DNA from: Elizabethkingia meningoseptica_A
GTDB taxonomy: Bacteria; Bacteroidota; Bacteroidia; Flavobacteriales; Weeksellaceae
Direction of reading: 5' to 3'
NCBI RefSeq assembly: GCF_045762675.1
Contig: NZ_JBJDLK010000006.1
Span: 62,001 to 126,000 of the forward strand
DNA length: 64,000 nucleotides
This document shows positions 8,984-18,116 of this stretch, one piece after another (position 1 is the first letter of the stretch; each line of letters opens with the position of its first letter). A program made the position numbers and the translations under genes. The notes beneath the pieces are model-generated. The model had not been told where the DNA came from. It did no database searches and saw only the letters and a list, made by a program, of their open reading frames with translations.

Positions 8984-11812
8984 TTAAAAGTCTAGTGTAA
9001 ATCCTATCACATAAGATTTAAGCACAGGAAGATTAAGGTTAGTAAACGCCGAAATTGAAGATTCCGGGTCGAAAGCAAGATTTTTATCAAAAGCTTTTGT
9101 CCATATATTATTTCCCATTACATAAACTGTAAAGGAATTGATAGGTGCTCCTTTAATAAAATCTCCCCGGAACGTATAGCCCAGCTTTATATTGCTTAAT
9201 CGCAAATAATCTGCTTTATACAAAAATCGGGTTGAGGCCTGATTGGCATTAACTCCTCCATCATAAGGTTTCGGATTGGCAGCATTGGGATTCTGTGGAG
9301 TCCAGTAATCTAACTGTGAAGCATAGCCCGGATAATTTAAAGTATAAGCCCCGTCACTTACGGTATAAAAAGCCCAGTTATCAAATACCTTTGCCCCGAA
9401 GCTGTAGGTAAGTCTCGCATTCAGGTTAAATCCTTTATAGCTGACATTGAGCCCGGCGCCTCCGAATATTTTTGCATAGGGCGACCCCTGTATAGACCTT
9501 TGAGCTTTATTCCAATCATTGGTAGTTGCTCCGTCCACTCCGTTAATATACCATAAAGGATCTCCGTTTGAAGGATCCACCCCGGCCCATTTACGCATAA
9601 AAAATGAACCTACGATTTCACCTTCTCTCATAATACTCTGGCCATTAATAATATCTTTTCCTCCGTATAATGTGGTAATCTTATTATCCAGTGTTGAAAG
9701 GTTGGCATCGAAACTTATTCCAAGATCATCATTACTTTTCGCTCTCAGTATAGCAGCATCTATACTGAATTCCATTCCTTTATTAACCAGATTGCCAATG
9801 TTTCTGTCATAACTTCCCAACCCGTGTGAATTAGATAAAGGCACACTAAAAATAAGATCCTCTGTTTTCTTATTAAAATATTCTGCAGTAACCTTTATCC
9901 GGTCGCTCAATAACCCCACATCAACCCCAACATTAAAAGGTTTTACCGTTTCCCATTTCAGATCGGGATTATACACACCGGCATATACTGCACCGGCATT
10001 ATCATTATAGTTAATCCCGAAGGAATAAGTAGCATATGGACTGCTCGTAATGGTATTCCCAAGTTTTCCGTAGGAACTCCGGAATTTAATTGCCGAAAAT
10101 GTTTCAGAACTTTTCAGGAAAATTTCCGCGACATCGACGCTGGCACCGACAGAATAGAAATTACCTGCTTTTTTCCCCGGCATGAAGTTGGACAAAGCAT
10201 CCCTTCTGTAGGATGCATCCAGATTAAATATTTGCTTATAATTATAATTGATCTGGGCGGCATAACCTGCTCTGCTGGTCACTGCTTTGTTTCCTCCAAC
10301 CGAGTTGGGTTTGATAAAATTATCCAGGGTCTGGAATCTCTGCAAAGCCACGACCGAACCGACAGCCGTTATATTTCTTCCGTTAGTTTTATAGGCTTCC
10401 TGAATAAGGCGGGCTACAAAATGATGATCGGCTCCCGCTTTAAAACTGTATTCCAGTATATTCTGAATATTGAAGTTGAAAAATCTCCTGGTATTGGATG
10501 ACAACTGACCTTTATAACTGTATCCGTCACCATGCAGCGGGCTCCAGTACTGGTCCTCTTCCACTACGATATATTCCGGCGCAAAAACAAATCTGTAATT
10601 CAGGTTCGGAATTATTTTATAATTGACGCCCACATTCGCGAAAACTCTGGTAGTATTGGCCCTGTTATAATTCATATCCTGAAGTGCTGCCGCATTAAAA
10701 TTTCCTGAAGGCAGCTGATTATCTACTCCCAGGTACCAGCTGCCATCCGGATTTCGAACAGGATCTATCGGTAAGTTAAAATATTGTGCAATAAGCGGAT
10801 TCGAGAAGGCACCGCCATTGGCCAATGTATTAATAACGCCATTGGAAAAATTGACATCGGTAGTAATATTCAGGCGGTCTGTAGCTTTATATTCCAATTT
10901 GGTGGAAGCGGTAAGCCTTTTGAAATCACTTGCTTTATACACACTTTCCTGTGTAAAATAGTTAACGGATGAATAATATTTAAATTTATCCGTCCCTCCG
11001 GAAGCTGAAAAATTAAGATCTTCCTGTACTGCAGAATTTCGGGATAATTCTTTATTCCAGTCGGTATTATACCCCATATAAGCTGCTTTTCCCAATATAT
11101 CAATTGATGGATCTGTAATTCCTCTGTATGCATCTTCTTTAGTCGGAAAAGCATCATTATAGGTATTCGTTACAATCTGAGAAGCCAGATCCAGCCATTG
11201 CTCCTTGGTTAAGGTAGCAGGCAGTTTATAGGCTATTTTATTAATCCCGAAATTTTTATGGAAGCTAAACCTCGGTTTTCCGGATTTTCCGGATTTTGTA
11301 GTGATCAGAATAACGCCGGCACCGGAATCTGCTCCGTATAACGATGTAGATACTGCATCTTTCAAAACGGTAAGCGATTCTATATCATCACTATTAAGGT
11401 TGGCCAGAATGTTAGCCGTTGTATTCAGTGCGGTAAGATCTCCGGAGGATATCCTTACACCGTCCACAATATAAATCGGAGAAACACCACCATTTACGGA
11501 AGTAATCCCCCTAACCCGGACATTCGTGGCACCCCCCGGTTGCCCCGACGCGGATCCGGTTTGTACGCCGGACACGCGCCCCATCATCATTTTATCCACA
11601 GAAGCAACAGGAACTTTATCTATTTTATCTGCTTTCATCATAGAAACAGATCCTGTGACTTCTTTCACACTTTTCTTCTGCCCAAAACCTACCATTACCA
11701 CTTCTTCAATTTCCCTGGTTTTTACAGTATCTTTTTTTTGCTGTGCAAAAAGCAGGTCCTGTCCTATAAAAAAGACTACTCCTGCACTCAGAAACTTTAA
11801 ACAATTTTTCAT
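8984..11812 (-). CDS. SusC/RagA family TonB-linked outer-membrane protein
   Basis: 942-residue TonB-dependent importer partner of the SusD protein. A signal peptide (to about residue 23, LLFAQQ) is followed directly by a TonB-box-like EIEEVVMVGFG and the plug domain (SVDKMMMGRVSGVQ, then IRGITS-like RVRGITSVNGG, PIYIVDG), then the 22-strand barrel ending in the usual aromatic C-terminus (IGFTLDF). The carboxypeptidase-regulatory domain that many SusC proteins carry before the plug is absent. A LytTR two-component pair lies just upstream and may control it. Confidence 0.94.
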   Translation of the reverse strand: MKNCLKFLSAGVVFFIGQDLLFAQQKKDTVKTREIEEVVMVGFGQKKSVKEVTGSVSMMKADKIDKVPVASVDKMMMGRVSGVQTGSASGQPGGATNVRVRGITSVNGGVSPIYIVDGVRISSGDLTALNTTANILANLNSDDIESLTVLKDAVSTSLYGADSGAGVILITTKSGKSGKPRFSFHKNFGINKIAYKLPATLTKEQWLDLASQIVTNTYNDAFPTKEDAYRGITDPSIDILGKAAYMGYNTDWNKELSRNSAVQEDLNFSASGGTDKFKYYSSVNYFTQESVYKASDFKRLTASTKLEYKATDRLNITTDVNFSNGVINTLANGGAFSNPLIAQYFNLPIDPVRNPDGSWYLGVDNQLPSGNFNAAALQDMNYNRANTTRVFANVGVNYKIIPNLNYRFVFAPEYIVVEEDQYWSPLHGDGYSYKGQLSSNTRRFFNFNIQNILEYSFKAGADHHFVARLIQEAYKTNGRNITAVGSVVALQRFQTLDNFIKPNSVGGNKAVTSRAGYAAQINYNYKQIFNLDASYRRDALSNFMPGKKAGNFYSVGASVDVAEIFLKSSETFSAIKFRSSYGKLGNTITSSPYATYSFGINYNDNAGAVYAGVYNPDLKWETVKPFNVGVDVGLLSDRIKVTAEYFNKKTEDLIFSVPLSNSHGLGSYDRNIGNLVNKGMEFSIDAAILRAKSNDDLGISFDANLSTLDNKITTLYGGKDIINGQSIMREGEIVGSFFMRKWAGVDPSNGDPLWYINGVDGATTNDWNKAQRSIQGSPYAKIFGGAGLNVSYKGFNLNARLTYSFGAKVFDNWAFYTVSDGAYTLNYPGYASQLDYWTPQNPNAANPKPYDGGVNANQASTRFLYKADYLRLSNIKLGYTFRGDFIKGAPINSFTVYVMGNNIWTKAFDKNLAFDPESSISAFTNLNLPVLKSYVIGFTLDF

Positions 11813-11913
11813 AAGTTTTGATTTTTTTCAACTGATTACCAATCAAAATTCAAGAATTGTTAAAGCGGAAGGAAAATTTATCTACCAACTTAATGCTGGG
11901 GTCTATAAAAAAT

Positions 11914-11946
11914 AATAACACCCTTATTACGGGTGTTATTTGTAGG
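11914..11946 (-). terminator. Terminator between the LytTR pair and susC
   Basis: Stem AATAACACCC / GGGTGTTATT (11914-11940) around a 7-base loop. On the minus strand it is followed by TATTTTTTATAG, a good U-tract, so it ends transcripts coming from the response regulator gene and separates them from susC. Confidence 0.8.
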
Positions 11947-11993
11947 CCGTTTTTATTAGTTCACCGGCAGAAGCAGAGTTGTTTTTTATAATT

Positions 11994-12692
11994 TTATAAA
12001 TCTGTCAATGGTTTATAAGTTCTGCCCACCGGAAGTTTTTTACCATTTACCTGAATCTCGTTTGCCGATTTCACTTCTATTTTTGATTTTGAAATAATAT
12101 ATGACTTATGAATTCTGATAAACATAGATTTCTCCAGATTTTCTTCGATCTTACTAATCGGCATCTTTACAATATAGGTTTCATGTCTGGTATGGATATT
12201 TATGTACTCTCTCAGGCTTTCAATATACAGGATATCCTGTAGAAATATTTTAACCTGTTTCTTTCCTATATTAATGTATATAAAATCACGATCTGCGACT
12301 TCCAGTAAGGCCTCTTCGGCTTCCATTAAATACTTAAATTTTTCTGTAGCTGTACAAAAGCGGCTGTACGGAATAGGTTTCATTAAATAATCCACCACAT
12401 CCAGCTCAAACCCCTCCAGTGCATACTGATGATAAGCAGTGGTAACAATTACAAATGGCGGATTTTTCAGTTTTTTCAGAAAATCGAAACCTTTTACAAC
12501 GGGAAGGTGTAAATCCAGAAACATCAGATCAACATTATGTATACTTAACAAACTGCTTGCATATACTGCATCAGCACATTTTCCGACAAGATGAAGCTGT
12601 TCATCCTGAACAATAAAGCTTTCCAGAATTTCTGCTGCCAGCGGCTCATCTTCCACGATAATACAATTGTATTTTTTATTTTTACTGTTCAT
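11994..12692 (-). CDS. LytTR-family response regulator
   Basis: Receiver domain at the N-terminus (CIIVEDEPLAAEILE; phospho-acceptor Asp in LMFLDLHLP; K in LMKPIPYSRF) and a C-terminal LytTR DNA-binding domain (about residues 130-232, with FIYINIGKKQVKIFLQDI and RIHKSYIISKS). I chose the ATG at 12692 rather than one 39 bases upstream because it begins right before the receiver domain and overlaps the kinase stop by 11 bases, a normal coupling. It forms a two-component pair with the kinase. Confidence 0.93.
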   Translation of the reverse strand: MNSKNKKYNCIIVEDEPLAAEILESFIVQDEQLHLVGKCADAVYASSLLSIHNVDLMFLDLHLPVVKGFDFLKKLKNPPFVIVTTAYHQYALEGFELDVVDYLMKPIPYSRFCTATEKFKYLMEAEEALLEVADRDFIYINIGKKQVKIFLQDILYIESLREYINIHTRHETYIVKMPISKIEENLEKSMFIRIHKSYIISKSKIEVKSANEIQVNGKKLPVGRTYKPLTDL

Positions 12693-13776
12693 GGGTAAAA
12701 TCAATTGTAAGTTTAACTTTATACAGATCACTGCTATTTTCTATCAAAAGCTGATGTTTAGGATATAGCAATTCCAACTGTCTGCTAATATTTTTCAAAC
12801 CAATCTGAGTAGAATCTTCCCGGACTCTGTCTTCCTTAGAATTTTCGATTTCAAACTGCAGAATTCCTTCTTTCAGCCAAAGATTAATCTTAATAAATGA
12901 ATTGCCAATACTCTCGGAAGCTCCATATTTAAAAGCATTTTCTACAAATTGTATCAGAATAAGCGGCGAAATATCATGTGAAGGATTGTCTATATTTTCA
13001 TTAAACTGAACCTCCAGATGGTGGTAGCGGATCTTTTGTATCTGAATAAAATCTTTCATATTCTCCACATCTTTTCCAATCGGAATCTTTGTCTGTGCTG
13101 CTTCATAGATATTATAACGCATAATTTTAGACAGTTGCAGAATAACTTCCGGTGTTTCATCGGACTTTTTAAGCGCAAGTCCATAAATATTATTCAGAGA
13201 ATTAAAAAGAAAATGCGGATTGATCTGTGCTTTCAGCATTCTGAGCTCATGATCCAGCTTTTCAGCTTTTAATCCTGCAAGCTGTTCATTCAGAATCATT
13301 TTCTCACGTGCGATCTCAATTCCGAAAAACAAACCCGTCATAAACATAAGATCCATTAATGCGCTCAGTATCCCGTACATATTCAGCAAATTCATGGGAA
13401 TAGTCCCATCTACTGTTTCCGGGATATGGTGAATATAAGGATAGAGAATATAATGACAGTAAAACCGGTGTATAAGAATAGCTCCGGAAAATATAAGAAT
13501 ATACAGTGTATATTTAAAAATTACGGAACGGGTTACCTTATTCGCCACATACAGCAGGAGGTAGGCCAGTGGTATTTTTATCACCAGATATCCCAACTCC
13601 AGTATCACGGAACTTCTTAACCGGAGATACCATTCCAGTTTTGGAAACTGGTATCGGGACCATAAAAAATCCAGATAAACCTCCAGAAAGTAATATAACA
13701 CCCAGAAAATAAGATGAATCCTGATAGTATTATATTTATTTTTCTGCATGTTGTATATATCGTATTTAAACTGCAA
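12682..13776 (-). CDS. Sensor histidine kinase, LytS/YehU type
   Basis: 364 residues. About four membrane helices fill residues 15-160, followed by a short coiled linker and the His_kinase domain with phospho-acceptor His in KAQINPHFLFNSLNNI. The ATP-binding part has the N-box IQFVENAFKYGA, and the later glycine box is only weakly kept (TQIGLKNISRQLELLYP), as usual for this family. It is transcribed with the LytTR regulator; the signal is unknown. Confidence 0.92.
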   Translation of the reverse strand: MQFKYDIYNMQKNKYNTIRIHLIFWVLYYFLEVYLDFLWSRYQFPKLEWYLRLRSSVILELGYLVIKIPLAYLLLYVANKVTRSVIFKYTLYILIFSGAILIHRFYCHYILYPYIHHIPETVDGTIPMNLLNMYGILSALMDLMFMTGLFFGIEIAREKMILNEQLAGLKAEKLDHELRMLKAQINPHFLFNSLNNIYGLALKKSDETPEVILQLSKIMRYNIYEAAQTKIPIGKDVENMKDFIQIQKIRYHHLEVQFNENIDNPSHDISPLILIQFVENAFKYGASESIGNSFIKINLWLKEGILQFEIENSKEDRVREDSTQIGLKNISRQLELLYPKHQLLIENSSDLYKVKLTIDFTHEQ

Positions 13777-13845
13777 AATACTGATTTTTAAAATCCTGAA
13801 TGAGATTTTAATCTACAAAATACTATATAAGGTCTACCAACGACA

Positions 13846-14232
13846 TTATTTTTTCCACACAGCTTTAAAGCCTTCCGGAAACAAAAAACTAAGAAAACAG
13901 ATAATCAGTAAGAAATTAAACTCAACACCGTTTCTCCCTCCACCAACTACAAACCACCCTTCCCGGGCATGAATAAGGATGATTCCCAATACAAAAATGA
14001 TGATATTGCTTATACTTACAGGTTTTATCCACCTGTTCATCAGCAATAAGGGCACTGAAAAAAGATGGGTAAGCTTTACGATCCAGGCCAGGTATAGTCC
14101 AAAAGGTGCAAAACCAATATGATCCAGATAATCTGTTCCAAAATGATTTACATCTCCTGAAAAAACAGAAAATATACTGTGTGCCAGCAGAATTACAGCA
14201 AGTCCTGAGCGCAGTAAAAAAGTATTAATCAT
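13846..14232 (-). CDS. DoxX family membrane protein
   Basis: 128 residues with four hydrophobic segments, matching the small DoxX/DoxD-like family. Typical pieces are the N-terminal GLAVILLAHSIF segment and the C-terminal GRNGVEFNFLLI motif. These proteins are inner-membrane components linked to redox or quinone metabolism in some bacteria; the precise role here is unknown. It stands alone, 69 bases from the kinase gene, and divergent from the hydrolase fusion gene. Confidence 0.82.
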   Translation of the reverse strand: MINTFLLRSGLAVILLAHSIFSVFSGDVNHFGTDYLDHIGFAPFGLYLAWIVKLTHLFSVPLLLMNRWIKPVSISNIIIFVLGIILIHAREGWFVVGGGRNGVEFNFLLIICFLSFLFPEGFKAVWKK

Positions 14233-14403
14233 TTTTTATTTCAAATTTCAATAAAATTTCAGGCACACGTATTTACCAGATACCAACAGCAGGCATTCAT
14301 CTACATAAAAAGTATAAAAACTTCTTAATAATAGTTAAAGTTTAGCTTAGGAGTGAAACTTTTTTCACAACATGGTGTCATATCTTTAAATACCATTAAA
14401 ACG

Positions 14404-16050
14404 ATGTATAAATTTGGATGTATAGCATTATTACCTTTGTTCAGCATAAGTATTAAAGCGCAGTCTGTGATTACCGGAAACGTGAAAAATCAGGATAACA
14501 AAACTATCCCATACTGCGCCATAGGAATAAAAGATTCTAAAACCGGAACTATTACCGACGGGAACGGAAATTATAAACTGGAGATGCCAGACGGCATGAA
14601 GGATAAGGAAATTATCTTTAGTGCGGCCGGATACACGGATAAAGTTCTTTCTGCAAACGAACTTAGAAATAACAGTCATGTTATAATGGATTACAAAGTC
14701 ACCACTATTGAAGCGGTTGTAATAAGTCCGAAAAAGATGAAAGAAAAAACAGTCGGACAAAAGTCCCGTCCTTTCCTTACTTTTTCCAAAATGTTTGATC
14801 AGAATGTACCCACTATTGAACAGGGAAATATCTTTCCGATATACCAAAAAACAAGACTTGTTTCTTATAATTTCTATGTGATGCCAAGTTCAAAATTTGA
14901 GCAGATTACCCTGAAACTTAATATTTACAGTGTAAAAAACAATCAGCCTGACCGTCCGCTGTTACAGGAAAACATTATTCACAAAACCTCCACGACCGGA
15001 TGGCAGAAAATTGATTTGTCGGATTATAAATTAAATTATAATAATCTCGATAAAATAGCTGTTACACTTCAACTGGTTGATCATAAAGCACTACCGGACA
15101 CAGAATTTGTGTTTGGTATTTCTGCCAAAAAAACGCTATCAAAAAATCTGCTTTTCAGGTACCAGAGCCAGGGGAACTGGGAAGCCGGTGAAGGAAGTTT
15201 TATTGCCAACCTCGATATCCGGTATGATAAAACTAAAGGCGAGAAAGATATTACAGAAGAAACAGAACCAGAAGTTCAAAACAATACAGAAATCCAGAGT
15301 CTTGTCGACTATTATAAATACAAAAAAGATGCACAGAAAACAGGATACGGAAAAAATAAAAGCGGAAAATATATCGATCTGAAAGATGCCAAAATCTATT
15401 ATGAAGAATATGGAAAAGGACAACCTTTGCTATTGCTGCATGGAAATAACGGAAGTATTGCAGATTTTTATCAACAAATACCTTTCTTTTCTAAGTATTA
15501 CCGCGTCATTGCAATAGATACAAGGGGTCAGGGAAGAAGTACCGATTTAACACAGGACCCTTACAGCTACCAAAAATTTGCATCTGATCTTTACCAGGTC
15601 ACTAAAAATCTGAATCTGGATCAGGTAGATATTATTGGCTGGAGTGACGGCGGCAATACTGCTTTAATTTTCAATTATGAACATCCTGAAATGGTTAACC
15701 GTATCGTAGCTATTGGTGCTAATATGAACCCTGCCGGAGCAAAAGAAAATTTAATTGCATCACTCAAAAAGCAAGTTGCAGGTAACGATCCTAAAACGAA
15801 TCAGCGCTTAATACAGCTTATGTTGAACCACCCGGACATTACTGCCAATCAGCTTAGTCTGATTACCAACCCGGTATTGGTCGTTGCAGGGAGCGAAGAT
15901 GTGATTAAAGATGAACATACCAGACTGATCCACAGACTGATCCGTAATTCAGAACTGGCAATAATTCCAAATGCAACGCATTATGTTCCATTTGAGCAGC
16001 CTGAAAAACTGAATGAAATTATGCTCAATTTCCTGAAAAACAAATCCTGA
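14404..16050 (+). CDS. Secreted fusion: carboxypeptidase-regulatory-like domain plus alpha/beta hydrolase
   Basis: I place the start at the ATG at 14404, where a signal peptide begins (MYKFGCIALLPLFSISIKAQ); an in-frame ATG 51 bases upstream would bury it. Residues about 20-110 form a carboxypeptidase-D regulatory-like beta-domain (ITGNVKNQDNKTIPYCAIGI). A middle part of about 170 residues is beta-rich and unassigned. The C-terminal 230 residues are an alpha/beta hydrolase: oxyanion LLLLHGNNGS, nucleophile elbow GWSDGG, acid AGSEDV, and His in NATHYVPF. Substrate unknown; export suggests periplasmic or surface action. Confidence 0.87.
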   Translation: MYKFGCIALLPLFSISIKAQSVITGNVKNQDNKTIPYCAIGIKDSKTGTITDGNGNYKLEMPDGMKDKEIIFSAAGYTDKVLSANELRNNSHVIMDYKVTTIEAVVISPKKMKEKTVGQKSRPFLTFSKMFDQNVPTIEQGNIFPIYQKTRLVSYNFYVMPSSKFEQITLKLNIYSVKNNQPDRPLLQENIIHKTSTTGWQKIDLSDYKLNYNNLDKIAVTLQLVDHKALPDTEFVFGISAKKTLSKNLLFRYQSQGNWEAGEGSFIANLDIRYDKTKGEKDITEETEPEVQNNTEIQSLVDYYKYKKDAQKTGYGKNKSGKYIDLKDAKIYYEEYGKGQPLLLLHGNNGSIADFYQQIPFFSKYYRVIAIDTRGQGRSTDLTQDPYSYQKFASDLYQVTKNLNLDQVDIIGWSDGGNTALIFNYEHPEMVNRIVAIGANMNPAGAKENLIASLKKQVAGNDPKTNQRLIQLMLNHPDITANQLSLITNPVLVVAGSEDVIKDEHTRLIHRLIRNSELAIIPNATHYVPFEQPEKLNEIMLNFLKNKS

Positions 16051-16061
16051 AAATCTTATAA

Positions 16062-16098
16062 AAAATAGTCGGAAGTGTATTCCGACTATTTTTTATTC
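16062..16098 (+). terminator. Terminator after the hydrolase fusion gene
   Basis: Stem AAAATAGTCGGAA / TTCCGACTATTTT with a 5-base loop, then TTATTCTTTT. It starts 12 bases after the stop codon. Confidence 0.88.
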
Positions 16099-16117
16099 TT
16101 TTAATCTCTTAGGAATA

Positions 16118-16345
16118 TTATACCCAGCACTCATCTTCATATTCATCAGTTACCTCAGCAGGAACGACATCCAGAGTCTTCCCAATTTCTTCCAGAGTCT
16201 GTTTTTTCCAGTAGTTCTTCCAGATGGGGAAACCATGTGCGTTCTTCAAAACGGATGTGCTGTTCCAATGCATTTGCAAAAGATAATAACAGTTCAGAAT
16301 TTACAGCTATATCAATAGAAGCTGTTATAACTGCTTTACAAAAGG
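16118..16345 (-). pseudogene. Truncated, frameshifted hemerythrin-like (HHE) protein remnant
   Basis: Minus-strand translation gives LEQHIRFEERTWFPHLEELLEK, the typical last helix of an HHE cation-binding protein, then a frame change near a run of six A and continuation as TLEEIGKTLDVVPAEVTDEYEDE to a stop at 16118-16120. The N-terminal three quarters are missing; the phosphodiesterase stop codon (16362) lies just upstream. Diiron binding by the full family is established; this copy cannot work. Confidence 0.7.
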
Positions 16346-16361
16346 TTTATTTATTAATCAT

Positions 16362-17252
16362 TTATTTTGTAAGAAAAGCCTGTGTTACCGGAAGACCTCT
16401 CCAGCTATCCGGCATTTTTAATCCCAACAGCCATGCGATAGTAGCGCCCGTATCGTAAGTAATAATTGTATTTTTCAGCTCCTGATTTTTCTTCACACCC
16501 TTACCATAAGCAACCCAGGGGATTTGTACTTCATCTGTTGATTTCCCGCCGTGTCCTTTATCTTTTCCACCGTGGTCTGCTGTTACAATAATAACGGTTT
16601 CATCTGCTATTCCTGCATCTTTTACGGCTTTTACAATTTTGCCGATACGCGCATCTACTTTCTTTAACTCTTCATAATATGCAGGTGTACGATGACCAAT
16701 ATTATGTCCTACGCCATCCGGCTGATCCAGGTGTACAAATGTAAGTGTCGGTTTCCTGGATTTAATCACTTCCACTGCAGAATTTGTGCAAAAGTCATCA
16801 TCATCTTTTGCAGGAATCCGGATATCGGTAGTTCCTTTTTGAACCAAAGGATCAATACCCTGCCAGCTATAAATAAGTGCAGTAACGGCTGATGGTTTTT
16901 GTTCCTTCAGAATGCTGAATACCGATGGAAACATCCCTTCTTTTGTAACATCAGCCGAGGGAATTTCAGGAACTGCGCTATTCCATTCGGTATAACCATG
17001 CAGTGTTGGTCCTGCCCCCATAATCATAGAAGCCCAATTAACAGCACTGGATGAAGGCAGTACAGAACGCGCTTTTAGCGACCAGGCACCCTCTTTCATT
17101 AATCCTTTCAGGTTAGGCATCTCTGCTTCGGGCAATGCATAGGCACCAAAGCCATCACACCCGATAAGAACTACATGTTTCACTTTTTGTTTTTGTGCAT
17201 ACACCGATAATGTGATGAATAAACTCATCAGCATAAGGGCTGTTTTTCTCAT
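16362..17252 (-). CDS. Secreted alkaline-phosphatase-superfamily phosphodiesterase/pyrophosphatase
   Basis: 296 residues with a signal peptide to about residue 19 (LSVYAQ). The metal-binding pattern of type I phosphodiesterase/nucleotide pyrophosphatase is visible: IGCDGFG at the start, a nucleophile region SSSAVNWASMIMG, FVHLDQPDGVGHNIGH in the middle, and TADHGGKDKGHGG near the C-terminus. It probably hydrolyses phosphodiester or phosphate-ester bonds outside the cytoplasm. It stands alone; the pieces behind it are a pseudogene. Confidence 0.88.
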   Translation of the reverse strand: MRKTALMLMSLFITLSVYAQKQKVKHVVLIGCDGFGAYALPEAEMPNLKGLMKEGAWSLKARSVLPSSSAVNWASMIMGAGPTLHGYTEWNSAVPEIPSADVTKEGMFPSVFSILKEQKPSAVTALIYSWQGIDPLVQKGTTDIRIPAKDDDDFCTNSAVEVIKSRKPTLTFVHLDQPDGVGHNIGHRTPAYYEELKKVDARIGKIVKAVKDAGIADETVIIVTADHGGKDKGHGGKSTDEVQIPWVAYGKGVKKNQELKNTIITYDTGATIAWLLGLKMPDSWRGLPVTQAFLTK

Positions 17253-17353
17253 GGTAATTGTTTTAATGGTTATCCATCAAAGATACACAAAGTTTAAGTC
17301 TGCACATACAACAGGGTTTCATTCAGAATAATACAATATTTCTCTATATAATC

Positions 17354-17429
17354 TCCATAGCAAGTCCATAGTAATTATAGACTTACTATGGACTTACTAT
17401 GGACTTACTATGGACTTAGTATGGACTTG
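17354..17429. repeat. 11-bp tandem repeat with an inverted arm
   Basis: Unit GACTTACTATG occurs at 17380, 17391 and 17402, with a one-base variant at 17413 and a partial unit to 17429. Just before it, 17354-17372 holds an inverted copy (CCATAGCAAGTCCATAGTA), so the block can fold back. It sits in the 303-base gap between the phosphodiesterase and the TetR gene. Function unknown. Confidence 0.85.
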
Positions 17430-17510
17430 TTCCGAATAAAATCCGGATTAATCACAGTTTTTCATTGCAATTATTGCATTCGGTAAAAAATTAAATATGC
17501 TAAAACTCTA

Positions 17511-17541
17511 TTGCCTACCTACTGGTAGGTTTGTATATTTG
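17511..17541 (+). promoter_or_regulatory. Promoter and TetR operator of the TetR-FabF operon
   Basis: A Bacteroidota promoter is visible: TTG (17511-17513), 20-base spacer, TATATTTG (17534-17541). The spacer contains a perfect palindrome ACCTAC-TG-GTAGGT (17517-17530), typical of TetR-family sites and ideally placed for repression. Autoregulation by the adjacent regulator is inference. Confidence 0.75.
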
Positions 17542-17555
17542 TACAAATAAAAAAT

Positions 17556-18110
17556 ATGACAACAAGAGAGCATATATTGAAAACTGCCGATAATTTAATC
17601 AGAGATAAAGGTTACAATGCGTTTAGTTTCGTTGATATAGCAAATATTGTCGGTATTAAAAAAGCTTCTATTTATCATCATTTCCCTCATAAATCCGACC
17701 TGGGTGTTGCCGTAGTCCGTTACCATACAGAGAATCTTAATAAACTTATGGCAGAATATAAGGGGCAATCCCCCGTAGAAAAATTAGAGGCATTTTTTCA
17801 GATTCACAGCCATATTCTGCTTGATAAAAAGGTTTGCCTTGTAGGTTCTTTAACTCCGGATTCTAATACACTTGATGCATCTATTATTGAGGAACTTAAA
17901 AAATTTGCAGAATTAATGTTAAACTGGGTGACAGATTTTCTGGAAGAAGGCAGAAACAGCGGGGTATTTCATTTTAAAATTTCTCCCCGTACCAAAGCAC
18001 TTCTGATTATATCGAATATGGTTGCTATTGTACCTATTACAAGAATAACAGAAGACAATGATTTTAAACTAATTAAAGAAGCCATAAAGGAGGAACTTCT
18101 TATAAAATAA
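17556..18110 (+). CDS. TetR/AcrR family transcriptional regulator
   Basis: 184 residues. The N-terminal helix-turn-helix is clear (HILKTADNLIRDKG, then FSFVDIANIVGIKKASIYHHFPHKSDL), followed by a helical ligand-binding domain of the YxaF/LmrA-like type with GSLTPDSNTLD. The gene begins 14 bases after its candidate operator-promoter and directly precedes a ketoacyl synthase gene, which it probably controls together with itself. Confidence 0.92.
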   Translation: MTTREHILKTADNLIRDKGYNAFSFVDIANIVGIKKASIYHHFPHKSDLGVAVVRYHTENLNKLMAEYKGQSPVEKLEAFFQIHSHILLDKKVCLVGSLTPDSNTLDASIIEELKKFAELMLNWVTDFLEEGRNSGVFHFKISPRTKALLIISNMVAIVPITRITEDNDFKLIKEAIKEELLIK

Positions 18111-18116
18111 TTGAAT

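Noticed and set aside
17354..17429. CRISPR array
   Set aside because: Repeats are 11 bp, contiguous and without spacers; no cas genes nearby.
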